From Mycolicibacterium sp. P1-5 (GTDB lineage Bacteria > Actinomycetota > Actinomycetes > Mycobacteriales > Mycobacteriaceae), in contig NZ_NPKT01000010.1 of assembly GCF_008329565.1 (NCBI RefSeq), positions 1 to 64,000 on the forward strand: 64,000 bases of DNA, given 5' to 3'. Position numbers and translations under genes: made by a program. Positions within the stretch are counted from its first letter, which is position 1. Each line of letters opens with the position of its first letter. Below the pieces are notes generated by a model, which was not told where the DNA came from, did not search any database, and saw only the letters and a list, made by a program, of their open reading frames with translations. Positions 9,404-17,216 of the stretch are shown here, in pieces.

Positions 9404-11200
9404 ATGACAACGATCATCCCCGAACCGTCGCACGTGAAGCGGGATCCCGGCTCCCTGGTCGAAATGGCGTGGGATCCGATCACCCGGATCGTCGGCAGCC
9501 TCGGCATCTACACCAAGATCGATTTCGAGAACCGAGAAGTGGTCGAGTGTCACAGCACTTCCTCGATTTTTCGCGGCTATTCGATCTTCATGAAGGGTAA
9601 GGATCCGCGCGACGCCCACTTCATCACCAGCCGTATCTGCGGGATTTGCGGTGACAACCACGCCACCTGCTCGTGTTACACGCAGAACATGGCCTACGGC
9701 GTCAAGCCCCCGCACCTCGGCGAATGGATCGTCAACCTCGGCGAGGCCGCGGAATACATGTTCGACCACAACATCTTTCAGGAGAATTTGGTCGGCGTGG
9801 ACTACTGCGAGAAGATGGTCTCCGAGACCAACCCCGGTGTCCTGGCAAAAGCCGAGAACACCTTGGCGCCCAACTCCGAGGCGCACGGGTACCGGACCAT
9901 CGCCGACATCATGCGCTCCCTCAACCCATTCACCGGTGAGTTCTATCGTGAAGCGCTTCAGGTCAGCCGTTTGACCCGAGAGATGTTCTGCCTTATGGAG
10001 GGCAGGCACGTTCATCCCTCAACGCTCTATCCCGGCGGAGTCGGCACCGTGGCAACGATTCAGCTGATGACGGACTACATGACCCGGTTGATGCGTTACG
10101 TCGAGTTCATGAAGAAGGTCGTGCCGATGCACGATGACCTCTTCGATTTTTTCTACGAGGCGCTGCCGGGTTACGAGGAGGTCGGACTGCGACGCACCCT
10201 GCTTGGCTGCTGGGGCTCCTTCCAGGATCCTGAGGTGTGCAATTTCGCGTACAAGGACATGGAGAAGTGGGGTAACGCCATGTTCGTCACCCCCGGTGTC
10301 GTCGTCGACGGCAAGCTGGTGACACACTCCCTGGTGGACATCAACCTCGGTATCCGGATCCTCTTGGGCAGTTCGTATTACGACGACTGGACAGATCAGG
10401 AGATGTTCGTCAAAGCGGATCCGCTCGGCAACCCGATCGACCGCAGACATCCCTGGAATCAGCACACCAACCCCAGGCCGCAGAAACGCGACATGGACGA
10501 CAAGTACAGCTGGGTGATGTCACCGCGTTGGTTCGACGGCACCGACCACCTGGCGCTCGACACCGGCGGCGGACCGCTGGCCCGGTTGTGGTCGACCGCG
10601 CTGGCGGGGCTGGTGGACATCGGCTACGTACAGGCCACCGGTCACAGCGTCAAGATCAACCTGCCGAAGACCATCCTCAAAGGTCCGGTCGAGCTGGAAT
10701 GGAAGATCCCCGAGCACGGAAGCAACACATTGGAACGCAACCGCGCCCGCACGTACTTCCAGGCCTATGCGGCGGCCTGCGCGTTGCATTTCGCCGAGAA
10801 GGCGTTGGTGGAGATCCGCGCCGGACGGACCAAGACGTGGGAGAAGTTCGATGTTCCCGACGAGGCGATCGGCTGCGGATTCACCGAGGCGGTCCGCGGT
10901 GTCCTGAGCCATCACATGGTGATCAGAGACGGCAAGATCGCGAACTACCACCCGTATCCGCCGACTCCGTGGAATGCCAATCCGCGCGACACCTACGGCA
11001 CACCAGGACCGTACGAGGATGCGGTGCAAGGCCAGCCGATCTTCGAGGAGAACGACAGGGAGAACTTCAAGGGCATCGACATCATGCGCACGGTGCGCAG
11101 TTTCGATCCCTGCCTGCCATGCGGTGTGCACATGTACCTCGGGGACGGCAAGTCGCTCGAGAGGCTGCATTCGCCGACCCAGTCAGTCACCGGGGAGTGA
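9404..11200 (+). CDS. hhyL: [NiFe]-hydrogenase large subunit, group 1h (Hhy type)
   Basis: 598-aa catalytic subunit. The four cysteines that hold Ni-Fe are in 'RICGICGDNHATC' (Cys79, Cys82) and 'DPCLPCGVH' (Cys570, Cys573). After His576 there is a 22-residue tail, expected to be removed by the maturation protease at 14.9 kb once nickel is inserted. The 'ICGDNHATCSCY' form and the Asp-ligated small subunit place it in group 1h, enzymes known from M. smegmatis, Streptomyces and Ralstonia for O2-tolerant, high-affinity oxidation of atmospheric H2. The stop overlaps the GTG of the next gene (GTGA). Confidence 0.96.
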   Translation: MTTIIPEPSHVKRDPGSLVEMAWDPITRIVGSLGIYTKIDFENREVVECHSTSSIFRGYSIFMKGKDPRDAHFITSRICGICGDNHATCSCYTQNMAYGVKPPHLGEWIVNLGEAAEYMFDHNIFQENLVGVDYCEKMVSETNPGVLAKAENTLAPNSEAHGYRTIADIMRSLNPFTGEFYREALQVSRLTREMFCLMEGRHVHPSTLYPGGVGTVATIQLMTDYMTRLMRYVEFMKKVVPMHDDLFDFFYEALPGYEEVGLRRTLLGCWGSFQDPEVCNFAYKDMEKWGNAMFVTPGVVVDGKLVTHSLVDINLGIRILLGSSYYDDWTDQEMFVKADPLGNPIDRRHPWNQHTNPRPQKRDMDDKYSWVMSPRWFDGTDHLALDTGGGPLARLWSTALAGLVDIGYVQATGHSVKINLPKTILKGPVELEWKIPEHGSNTLERNRARTYFQAYAAACALHFAEKALVEIRAGRTKTWEKFDVPDEAIGCGFTEAVRGVLSHHMVIRDGKIANYHPYPPTPWNANPRDTYGTPGPYEDAVQGQPIFEENDRENFKGIDIMRTVRSFDPCLPCGVHMYLGDGKSLERLHSPTQSVTGE

Positions 11201-12108
11201 ACGACGACGCGCGCTGGCGCACCGCGGGCGATCGCATCCAGACCCTCCTGGACGCCAGCGCCGCAGGGGGCCCAGTCGCGCGTGAGCGCGCCGAACACCT
11301 GGTCCGCGAGGTCGTCGACCTGTACGGCGCCGCGCTGGCACGGGTGCTGGAACTCGTGGCAGAACACGACCCCGCTGCGGTGGAACGCTGTGCCACCGAC
11401 GATCTCGTCGCCAGCCTGCTACTCGTCCACGGCCTGCACCCGCACGACGTGCACCGCCGGGTCGCCGATGCCCTCGACAGCGTCCGGCCCTATCTTGGTT
11501 CGCACGGCGGCGACATCGAGTTGCTCGAGATCACCGGGGAGACGGCGCGGCTGAGATTCAGCGGCAGCTGCAAGAGCTGCCCGTCGTCGGCGGTGACGCT
11601 GGAGCTGACAGTGGAAGATGCTGTCCGCTGCGCCGCCCCTGAGATCACTGAGATCGAAGTCGTTGCGGCCGAACCGAGCCCGGTATCGACGGTGATCCCA
11701 GCCGAATCCCTGCTCAGCCGGGTGCGCGCGGAGGGCCATGCTGGCGCAAGCTGGCACCCGGTACCCGATCTGGCGGACCTACACAGTGGCGAAGTCGGCG
11801 GGTTCATGGTCGCGGGGACCACCGTTCTCGCCTGCCGGATCGACGACGAACTCTTCGCTTATCACGACCGGTGCGGTAGCTGCGAAGCTTCGTTGGCCGG
11901 CACCGCGTTGCACCGGCGAATGGGCGCGGCCATCAGTGGACCGGTGCTGAGATGCCCCCGCTGCCGCGCGCATTTCGACGTCGTCCACGCGGGCGCCGGT
12001 ATCGACGCCGACGCGGGCCCCGAGGTGCATCTTGACCCCATCCCGCTGCTGGTGCGCGACGGCGTTCTGTCGATCGCCGTCCAGCCGACCCCCTCAGCGG
12101 TGCTGTGA
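11197..12108 (+). CDS. NifU-like / Rieske-like Fe-S protein of the hydrogenase operon
   Basis: 303 aa from GTG 11197, which overlaps the hhyL stop; the longer open frame upstream is antiparallel to nothing and only shadows hhyL. The middle third is a NifU C-terminal-type domain ('LGSHGGDIELLEI', 'GSCKSCPSSAVTLE'). The last third is a Rieske-like fold in which the usual CxH and CxxH are replaced by 'RCGSCEASL' and 'RCPRCRAHFDV', giving four cysteines. Its place right after hhyL suggests it passes electrons from the hydrogenase toward the quinone pool or takes part in cluster assembly. Equivalent genes sit at this position in other group 1h operons. Confidence 0.85.
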   Translation: MNDDARWRTAGDRIQTLLDASAAGGPVARERAEHLVREVVDLYGAALARVLELVAEHDPAAVERCATDDLVASLLLVHGLHPHDVHRRVADALDSVRPYLGSHGGDIELLEITGETARLRFSGSCKSCPSSAVTLELTVEDAVRCAAPEITEIEVVAAEPSPVSTVIPAESLLSRVRAEGHAGASWHPVPDLADLHSGEVGGFMVAGTTVLACRIDDELFAYHDRCGSCEASLAGTALHRRMGAAISGPVLRCPRCRAHFDVVHAGAGIDADAGPEVHLDPIPLLVRDGVLSIAVQPTPSAVL

Positions 12109-12743
12109 TGGACAGCGCGTACGACGTGCTCGCCCGCATCCGGGCCGCCAAGGCGCCACAGCCGCCCGGGCAACACTGCGAGATGTGTTCAGAAGATATC
12201 GCTGACGAACATCAGCACGTGGTGAACGTCGAAGGCAGACAGCTGATGTGCGTCTGTCGAGGCTGCTATCTGTTGTTCACCGACAGCACCACCCAGCTGC
12301 GGTACCGGTCGGTGCCCGATCGCTACCTGCACTTCCCCGATCTTGCACTGGGACGACTGCAGTGGGAGGCCCTGCAGATTCCTGTCGGGCTGGCGTTCTT
12401 CTTCCGTAACTCGGCTCTGGACAAGACCGTCGGGTTCTATCCCGGCCCGGCCGGTGCCACCGAATCGGAGTTGGATCTCGACGCGTGGGCGGTGATCACC
12501 ACCGCGGACACCAGGCTGGCGATGATGGCCGATGACGTCGAGGCGCTGCTGGTCCGCGTGCCCGACAATCGTGAGCCGGAGTGTTATCTGGTCCCGATTG
12601 ACGCCTGTTACGAGTTCGTCGGCAGGTTGCGGATGCTGTGGCGTGGTTTCGACGGCGGGCAACAGGCCGGTGCCTATATCGACGATTTCTTCGACCAGAT
12701 CACTGCGCGCTGCAGGGAAGTCAGCAGGGAACGCGCGTCATGA
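12108..12743 (+). CDS. DUF5947 family protein, hydrogenase-linked
   Basis: 211 aa, soluble. Starts with ATG 12108 in a TGATG overlap with the Fe-S gene. Near the N-terminus it has 'QHCEMCSEDI' and then 'MCVCRGCYLLF', four to five cysteines spaced like a treble-clef or Fe-S/zinc site. The remainder is mixed alpha/beta with 'VGLAFFFRNS' and 'GFYPGPAGATESELD'. I recognise the DUF5947 family, known to me only from hydrogenase neighbourhoods; role unknown. Binding a metal during large-subunit maturation is a reasonable guess only. Confidence 0.8.
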   Translation: MDSAYDVLARIRAAKAPQPPGQHCEMCSEDIADEHQHVVNVEGRQLMCVCRGCYLLFTDSTTQLRYRSVPDRYLHFPDLALGRLQWEALQIPVGLAFFFRNSALDKTVGFYPGPAGATESELDLDAWAVITTADTRLAMMADDVEALLVRVPDNREPECYLVPIDACYEFVGRLRMLWRGFDGGQQAGAYIDDFFDQITARCREVSRERAS

Positions 12744-13390
12744 CAGTGGTGACGTTCGCCGTACTCGACGTGGCCCCGGAACCATACGCGGTGAGCCCGC
12801 AGCTCACCGCGCAGATCGCCGTGGTGGCAGACGATCCCGTGCAGGCCATCGCCTTGCGCTGCCAGGTGCGCATCGAACCGCTTCGCCGGCCATACAGCGA
12901 CGACGAGGCCGCCGGACTCGCCGACCTGTTCGGCCCGCGCGAACGGTGGGCCAACACCCAGCGGACATTTCTGTGGCAGCACACCGCGGCGATGGTGCAG
13001 GGTTTCACCGGAAGCACCCAGGTGGCTCTGCCGCTGGAATGCACCTACGACTTCGAGGTGACCGGTTCGAAGTACCTGCACGCGCTGCGCGAGGGCTCCA
13101 TCCCGCTCCAATTCCTGTTCAGCGGCACCATATTCCGCCCACCACTGGCGAGCGGGCAGCGCGGCTTCGCTGTCCAGCAGGTACCGTGGGACCAGGAAGA
13201 TCAATACGACATGCCGGTCAATGTCTGGCACGACCTCATCGGCCAGCACTACCCCAACAGCGGCTGGGTGCGTCTCGGCCATGACACGGTGACCGCGCTG
13301 GCGGCCTACAAATCCGAGCGGGGCCTGCTGGATATCGACGAAGCGGTCACCTCGCTGTTGACGGGCGCGCGGGCCGGGGATCTCCGATGA
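12740..13390 (+). CDS. DUF6084 family protein, hydrogenase-linked
   Basis: 216 aa from ATG 12740 (ATGA overlap with the DUF5947 gene); the longer frame upstream is not used. No cysteine cluster or membrane segment; beta-rich with 'ALRCQVRIEPLRRPY', 'GPRERWANTQRTFLWQHT' and 'VALPLECTYDFEVTGSKY'. Matches the DUF6084 family, which accompanies group 1h hydrogenases. The N-terminal 'VAPEPYAVSPQLTAQIAV' resembles an immunoglobulin-like beta sandwich, suggesting a structural or assembly partner (inference). Confidence 0.8.
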   Translation: MTVVTFAVLDVAPEPYAVSPQLTAQIAVVADDPVQAIALRCQVRIEPLRRPYSDDEAAGLADLFGPRERWANTQRTFLWQHTAAMVQGFTGSTQVALPLECTYDFEVTGSKYLHALREGSIPLQFLFSGTIFRPPLASGQRGFAVQQVPWDQEDQYDMPVNVWHDLIGQHYPNSGWVRLGHDTVTALAAYKSERGLLDIDEAVTSLLTGARAGDLR

Positions 13391-14754
13391 CCACGGGCTG
13401 GGACCGGGCCCGCACCATCGCCGACGCGGTGCTGTACGAGGGCTATCTGCTCTACCCCTATCGCGCGTCATCGGCCAAGAACCAGTCCCGTTGGCAGTTT
13501 GGAGTTTTAGGCCCACAGGGGGCGGCCGAGGCCGCGTTCGGTGAGGACGGCACCCTCTCGGCGCAGTTCCTGGTCGACGGCGACGCGACGATCACGCTGG
13601 TGGTCAGGTTCCTGCACCTTCAGCGGCGTGCGGTCGAGAAGCGCACCGACGACGGGCGTTACGAACCGGTCGATGAACTGAGCAGTACTGGAAGCTCGTG
13701 GCTGACCTGGGATGAGGCGGTGGAGTCGGAGCTCACCTTCGGACCGCTCGATCTCGCCGGCAGCGGACTGCCGGCCACGTTCCAGGTGGCCGCCCCGGCG
13801 TCCAATGCCATGGAGGAGGTCGACGGCGGCCGGCTCGTCCGTTCTCGTCGTGCCGTGCACGGAAGCCTCACGGTGACAAGCGAGCCCGACGACGGCCTAT
13901 GGCGGGTCACCGCCCTGCTGCGCAACACGACCACGGTCGCGACCGATCTCGCCTGCGATAAGGAAGCGACTATCGCCGCGTCGATGATCGGCACCCATCT
14001 CATCGCCGAAGTGATAGGCGGGCAACTGGTCTCACTGCTCGACCCACCGGACCCGGCGGCAGCCGCGGTCGCCAGGTGCCACCAGCATCGCTGCTTCCCT
14101 GTGCTGGCTGGACCGCCGGGTGACCATGCGCTGCTGCTGATCTCGCCGATCATTCTCTACGACCATCCCCAGATCGCCGAACAGAGCGAGGGTGCGCTCT
14201 ACGACTCGACCGAGATCGACGAGATCCTCACGCTGCGGGTGATGACGATGACCGACGAGGAAAAGGCACAGGCCCGCGCCACCGACCCGCTGGCCGCCCA
14301 GATCATCGACCGCTGCGATGGGATGTCACCCGAGGCGATGCAACGGTTGCACGGTGTCCTTCGCGACCCGCACGCCGGCCTGATCCCCGAGATCCCCGAC
14401 GGGGTCGACTGGTGGGATCCGGTCGCCGACAACGCGGTTGCCCCCGATATCGACGCCGTCCTGGTCAGCGGGGTCCGGGTGACGCGCGGTAGCAAGGTAC
14501 GGCTGCGACCGTCCCGGCGGGCCGACGCCCAGGACATGTTCTTCGCCGGCCGCGTCGCCACCGTCACCTCGGTGCACGAAACCGTCGACGGCGATCAGCA
14601 GGTCGGGGTGACGGTCGATGATGACCCGGCGGCCGATCTCCACGACTGGTACGGGCGTTATCTGTACTTCGCACCCGACGAACTCGAGCCGTTGGAGTCG
14701 AGCCTCGAGTCACACAGTGAGAGGAGTCCGACATGGCAACAATTGGGTGGATAG
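13387..14754 (+). CDS. Unrecognised 455-aa protein in hydrogenase operon
   Basis: 455 aa from ATG 13387, ATGA overlap with DUF6084. Not assigned to a family. No signal peptide or membrane helix. The N-terminal part ('ADAVLYEGYLLYPYRASS') and beta-rich body end in a C-terminal segment with an SH3-like look: 'VTRGSKVRLRPSRRADAQD', 'FAGRVATVTSVHE', then 'YLYFAPDELEPLE'. 'DGVDWWDPVADNAV' near residue 345 is a probable turn with aromatic pair. The SH3-like end might contact the hydrogenase large subunit (inference). Its tail overlaps the small membrane peptide gene by 22 bases. Confidence 0.75.
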   Translation: MTTGWDRARTIADAVLYEGYLLYPYRASSAKNQSRWQFGVLGPQGAAEAAFGEDGTLSAQFLVDGDATITLVVRFLHLQRRAVEKRTDDGRYEPVDELSSTGSSWLTWDEAVESELTFGPLDLAGSGLPATFQVAAPASNAMEEVDGGRLVRSRRAVHGSLTVTSEPDDGLWRVTALLRNTTTVATDLACDKEATIAASMIGTHLIAEVIGGQLVSLLDPPDPAAAAVARCHQHRCFPVLAGPPGDHALLLISPIILYDHPQIAEQSEGALYDSTEIDEILTLRVMTMTDEEKAQARATDPLAAQIIDRCDGMSPEAMQRLHGVLRDPHAGLIPEIPDGVDWWDPVADNAVAPDIDAVLVSGVRVTRGSKVRLRPSRRADAQDMFFAGRVATVTSVHETVDGDQQVGVTVDDDPAADLHDWYGRYLYFAPDELEPLESSLESHSERSPTWQQLGG

Positions 14755-14852
14755 CGACCATCGCGGTCGGCGCCGTCATCGTCGGCGGCGTGGTGGTGGG
14801 CGTCAGTTCTGTCCCTGACATCCGCCGCTACCTCAAGATGCGGAGCATGTAG
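14733..14852 (+). CDS. 39-aa single-span membrane peptide (DUF6893-like)
   Basis: ATG 14733 with GAGAGGAG ten bases upstream; stop TAG at 14850-14852. The peptide is one hydrophobic helix of about 20 residues (from 'IGWIATIAVGAVIVGG' onward) followed by a basic tail 'RRYLKMRSM', the pattern of a bitopic anchor with its C-terminus inside. It fits the DUF6893 family of tiny actinobacterial proteins. None of the other hydrogenase-operon proteins has a membrane segment, so it may tether the complex or its electron-transfer partner to the membrane (inference). The next gene is in the same frame just after its stop codon. Confidence 0.75.
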   Translation: MATIGWIATIAVGAVIVGGVVVGVSSVPDIRRYLKMRSM

Positions 14853-14867
14853 CCCACGTCCGGCATC

Positions 14868-15323
14868 CTGGTCGCCGGCATCGGCAACATCTTCCTCGGA
14901 GACGATGGCTTCGGCCCCGAGGTGCTCAGGCATGTGGTGGCTCACCCAGCCGACGAGCGGGTCCGGGTTACCGATTACGGCATCCGCGGTCTCCACCTGG
15001 CCTATGACCTGCTCGATGACTGGGACGCGTTGGTCCTGGTCGACGCCATCCCGGACCGCGGTGCGCCGGGAACTGTCCGGGTTTTCGAGGCCGATCACGA
15101 AACTTTCTCCACCCCGGGTGGTTTCGATGCCCACAGCATGGACCCCAGCGCGGTGTTCGCCAGTCTGGCCGCGCTCGGCGGCACCGCGCCCCTCACGGTG
15201 GTGATTGGTTGCGAAGTGCAGAATGTCGCTGACGGAATCGGGTTGAGCGACGCGGTGAACGCCGCCGTGCCCGAGGCCGTGCTGGCAGTGCAGACAGTGG
15301 TGACGATGCTGCGGGAGCGCTGA
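14868..15323 (+). CDS. HyaD/HybD-type hydrogenase maturation protease
   Basis: Endopeptidase that clips the large-subunit tail after His576 once nickel is in place. The frame includes the essential N-terminal motif 'VAGIGNIFLGDDGFG' with the nickel-sensing Asp, and later 'VDAIPDRGAPG' and 'DAHSMDP'. The start is a problem: from the in-frame TAG at 14850 to the motif there is no ATG, GTG or TTG. The first standard start (GTG 14922) would delete the motif. I place the start provisionally at CTG 14868 (about 151 aa); ACG 14856, stop-codon readthrough or a sequence error are alternatives. Confidence 0.8.
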   Translation: MVAGIGNIFLGDDGFGPEVLRHVVAHPADERVRVTDYGIRGLHLAYDLLDDWDALVLVDAIPDRGAPGTVRVFEADHETFSTPGGFDAHSMDPSAVFASLAALGGTAPLTVVIGCEVQNVADGIGLSDAVNAAVPEAVLAVQTVVTMLRER

Positions 15324-15326
15324 GCG

Positions 15327-15587
15327 ATGTGCCTCGGAATTCCCGGTCAGGTGATCCGGATGCTGGACGGCTACGGCGATCAACTGGCACTGGTCGATGT
15401 CGCAGGCGAGAACCGCAAGGTCAACATCGGCATGCTGCCCGAAGAGACGTTCCGCCCAGGCGACTGGGTGATCATCCACATGGGTTTCGTGGTCGAGAAG
15501 ACCGACCAGGCCGGCGCCGACGAGGCAATGGGCGGGCTGCGGCTGATGGGGTCGGGCCTCGACGAACCTGGTCAGGGGCAGCCGTGA
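15327..15587 (+). CDS. HypC/HupF-type chaperone (copy 2)
   Basis: 86 aa beginning MCLGIPGQVIRML, with the essential Cys2. It starts 3 bases after the protease stop and ends in a GTGA overlap with the DUF6390 gene. It is clearly different in sequence from the hypC at 4.2-4.5 kb, and its place in the structural operon suggests a chaperone dedicated to this large subunit, as HybG or HupF are elsewhere. Confidence 0.93.
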   Translation: MCLGIPGQVIRMLDGYGDQLALVDVAGENRKVNIGMLPEETFRPGDWVIIHMGFVVEKTDQAGADEAMGGLRLMGSGLDEPGQGQP

Positions 15588-16324
15588 CCGCCCTCTCCGA
15601 AACACCACTGCCTGGCCGGAAGTTGTTCGCCAGCTACGCCTTTCCGCCCAACGAGCTGGGCTACTGCGGGCCACCTGATTCGTCGGTGCTGCTCAACGGT
15701 CACGGCCCGGCCGCCATCGACCGGCACGCCAAGGGTTTCGACGGCGCGTGGCCCTATCTCGAGGAGATCGCGGCAGCTGCAGGCGTCGACGACCCGCTGG
15801 ACTCCGAGGTGGTTCGTGCCTACTGGGTTGGCGGTCCACTGCTTAAGCGGGTCGACGGTCATCGGTTGCTGAGGCGGTTGCGCATGGCGCTGCCCGGCCA
15901 GCCCACCGGCCTGCTGGATGATATCGACAATCGGTCAGAGGTGTTGGCCCACCATAGCTTCCACGTGTTCGCGGTATATCCCTGGGTGCGTTTCCTTGAC
16001 ACCGATCCCGGTCATCCTCTGCGAATCCTGCAGTCCTGCCGGATCCGCTGGGGGGTCGTCGATGCGGTGGATGATGACCATGTCGTCATCACGTCACCGC
16101 TCGTCCGGTACGACGGTGGCCTGCTCGTGCTCAGCGACCCGGTGCGGGAGCGGGTGCGGTGGCGCCGCGACGACGGGGTGTCGCTGGTGCCGCGACCGGT
16201 ACCGGGCGCGACGGTGGCTGCGCACTGGGACTGGATCTGCGGCACGCTCGACGGACCCGGGCGTGAAGCACTGGCCGCTGCCACCCTCTCGACCCTTAAC
16301 CTGGTTAACCGGGCGCGCAGCTAG
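15584..16324 (+). CDS. DUF6390 family protein, hydrogenase-linked
   Basis: 246 aa from GTG 15584 overlapping the hypC2 stop. Starts 'KLFASYAFPPNELGYCGPPDSS', a conserved opening in this family, followed by 'HAKGFDGAWPYLEEIA' and 'SFHVFAVYPWVRFL'. No membrane segment. I recognise DUF6390, which lies at the end of group 1h operons; function unknown. It is the last gene of the block: a convergent TetR gene follows after 87 bases with no clear terminator. Confidence 0.8.
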   Translation: MTALSETPLPGRKLFASYAFPPNELGYCGPPDSSVLLNGHGPAAIDRHAKGFDGAWPYLEEIAAAAGVDDPLDSEVVRAYWVGGPLLKRVDGHRLLRRLRMALPGQPTGLLDDIDNRSEVLAHHSFHVFAVYPWVRFLDTDPGHPLRILQSCRIRWGVVDAVDDDHVVITSPLVRYDGGLLVLSDPVRERVRWRRDDGVSLVPRPVPGATVAAHWDWICGTLDGPGREALAAATLSTLNLVNRARS

Positions 16325-16411
16325 CGGCCGTGCGACATTGACCAGCCGGCCCGGCCGACACACTCCACCTTCGGACGCGGCGCGCACTACTGTCGGGGCA
16401 ACAGCCTCCGC

Positions 16412-17026
16412 CTACCCCGCGCACGCGAGCGTTCGGTAGTTTGCGGTCAACCAGGCGGGCCCGTTACAGAATCCGTGGTCGATCCACCACACGAGCAAGC
16501 CCAGCGCGGCTGAGGTGTAGAACTCAGCAGCGACGTCGGCGGTCAAATCGCTGCCGCTGCCGGTGGCACTGGGTTGCGACCGCAAGTGTTCTCGGAGCAG
16601 ATCGCCGATGAGCCGACGCAGATGGCGCTGGACCACGTCCCCTCCTTGATGTCCGCACAGGGCGCCGTAGACGCGCTGATGTCGGTAGGCGTGCTCGTAG
16701 AGCAATGCCGCTGGCAGCGCGACGTCGGTCGCCCGGGCGGCGGCAGCGTCAGCGAGTTGATGTTCGAGTTGTTCGCGCATGTCGTCGAAGCTCGCCGTTA
16801 GCAGCGCTGCCTTGTCCTGGTAATGGTCATAGAAGGTCGATCGTCCGACGTCGGCCCGATCGAGGATGTCCTGGATGGTCGTCTTCTCGTAGCCCTTCTC
16901 GATGGCGAGTGAAAGCAATGCGTCGTGGAGCCGCTTGCGCGTGCGCCGCACCCGCCGATCCGGTGCCGTCACTCCAGAATTCTCGTTATTGCGGTCAATT
17001 CGTCGACCGTGTTCAGTAACGGACAT
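16412..17026 (-). CDS. TetR-family transcriptional regulator
   Basis: 204 aa from ATG 17026, preceded by GAGGGCGAA; a longer frame to 17110 would run through the likely operator and is disfavoured. HTH region is 'KGYEKTTIQDILDRADVGRSTFYDHYQDK', quoted here only as its key segments TTIQDILDRADV and STFYDHY. The C-terminal part is a typical ligand-binding helical bundle ending in 'LLVWWIDHGF'. Divergent from the methyltransferase gene with a palindrome between them, so it probably represses itself and that gene. Confidence 0.92.
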   Translation of the reverse strand: MSVTEHGRRIDRNNENSGVTAPDRRVRRTRKRLHDALLSLAIEKGYEKTTIQDILDRADVGRSTFYDHYQDKAALLTASFDDMREQLEHQLADAAAARATDVALPAALLYEHAYRHQRVYGALCGHQGGDVVQRHLRRLIGDLLREHLRSQPSATGSGSDLTADVAAEFYTSAALGLLVWWIDHGFCNGPAWLTANYRTLACAG

Positions 17027-17071
17027 TTCGCCCTCATTGATCATTGACGGACTGATGTTCCGCCATTTGTA

Positions 17072-17089
17072 TTGAACATGATGTTCGAA
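17072..17089. promoter_or_regulatory. Palindromic operator candidate, TetR/methyltransferase
   Basis: TTGAACAT-G-ATGTTCGAA is a near-perfect inverted repeat in the 190-base divergent gap, 46 bases upstream of the tetR start. Flanking TGT (17069-17071) and ACA (17091-17093) extend the symmetry. Size and position fit a TetR-family operator. Confidence 0.6.
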
Positions 17090-17216
17090 AACATACTGAG
17101 TGTGCGGCACTCACACGACTGAACAGAGATTTCCATGAGCACACTGGGGCGCTTGTTGAATGGGTCGGTGCGGATGAACTCGATCCAACGTCGAAGACAT
17201 AAAGCAAGGAGCCGAC

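Noticed and set aside
10528..11196. N-terminal extension of the NifU/Rieske-like frame inside hhyL
   Set aside because: It overlaps the well-supported large subunit and has low-complexity, non-conserved content; GTG 11197 gives the normal operon overlap.
14658..15674. 338-aa minus-strand open frame across the protease and hypC2 genes
   Set aside because: Antisense shadow of four coupled plus-strand genes with recognisable motifs.
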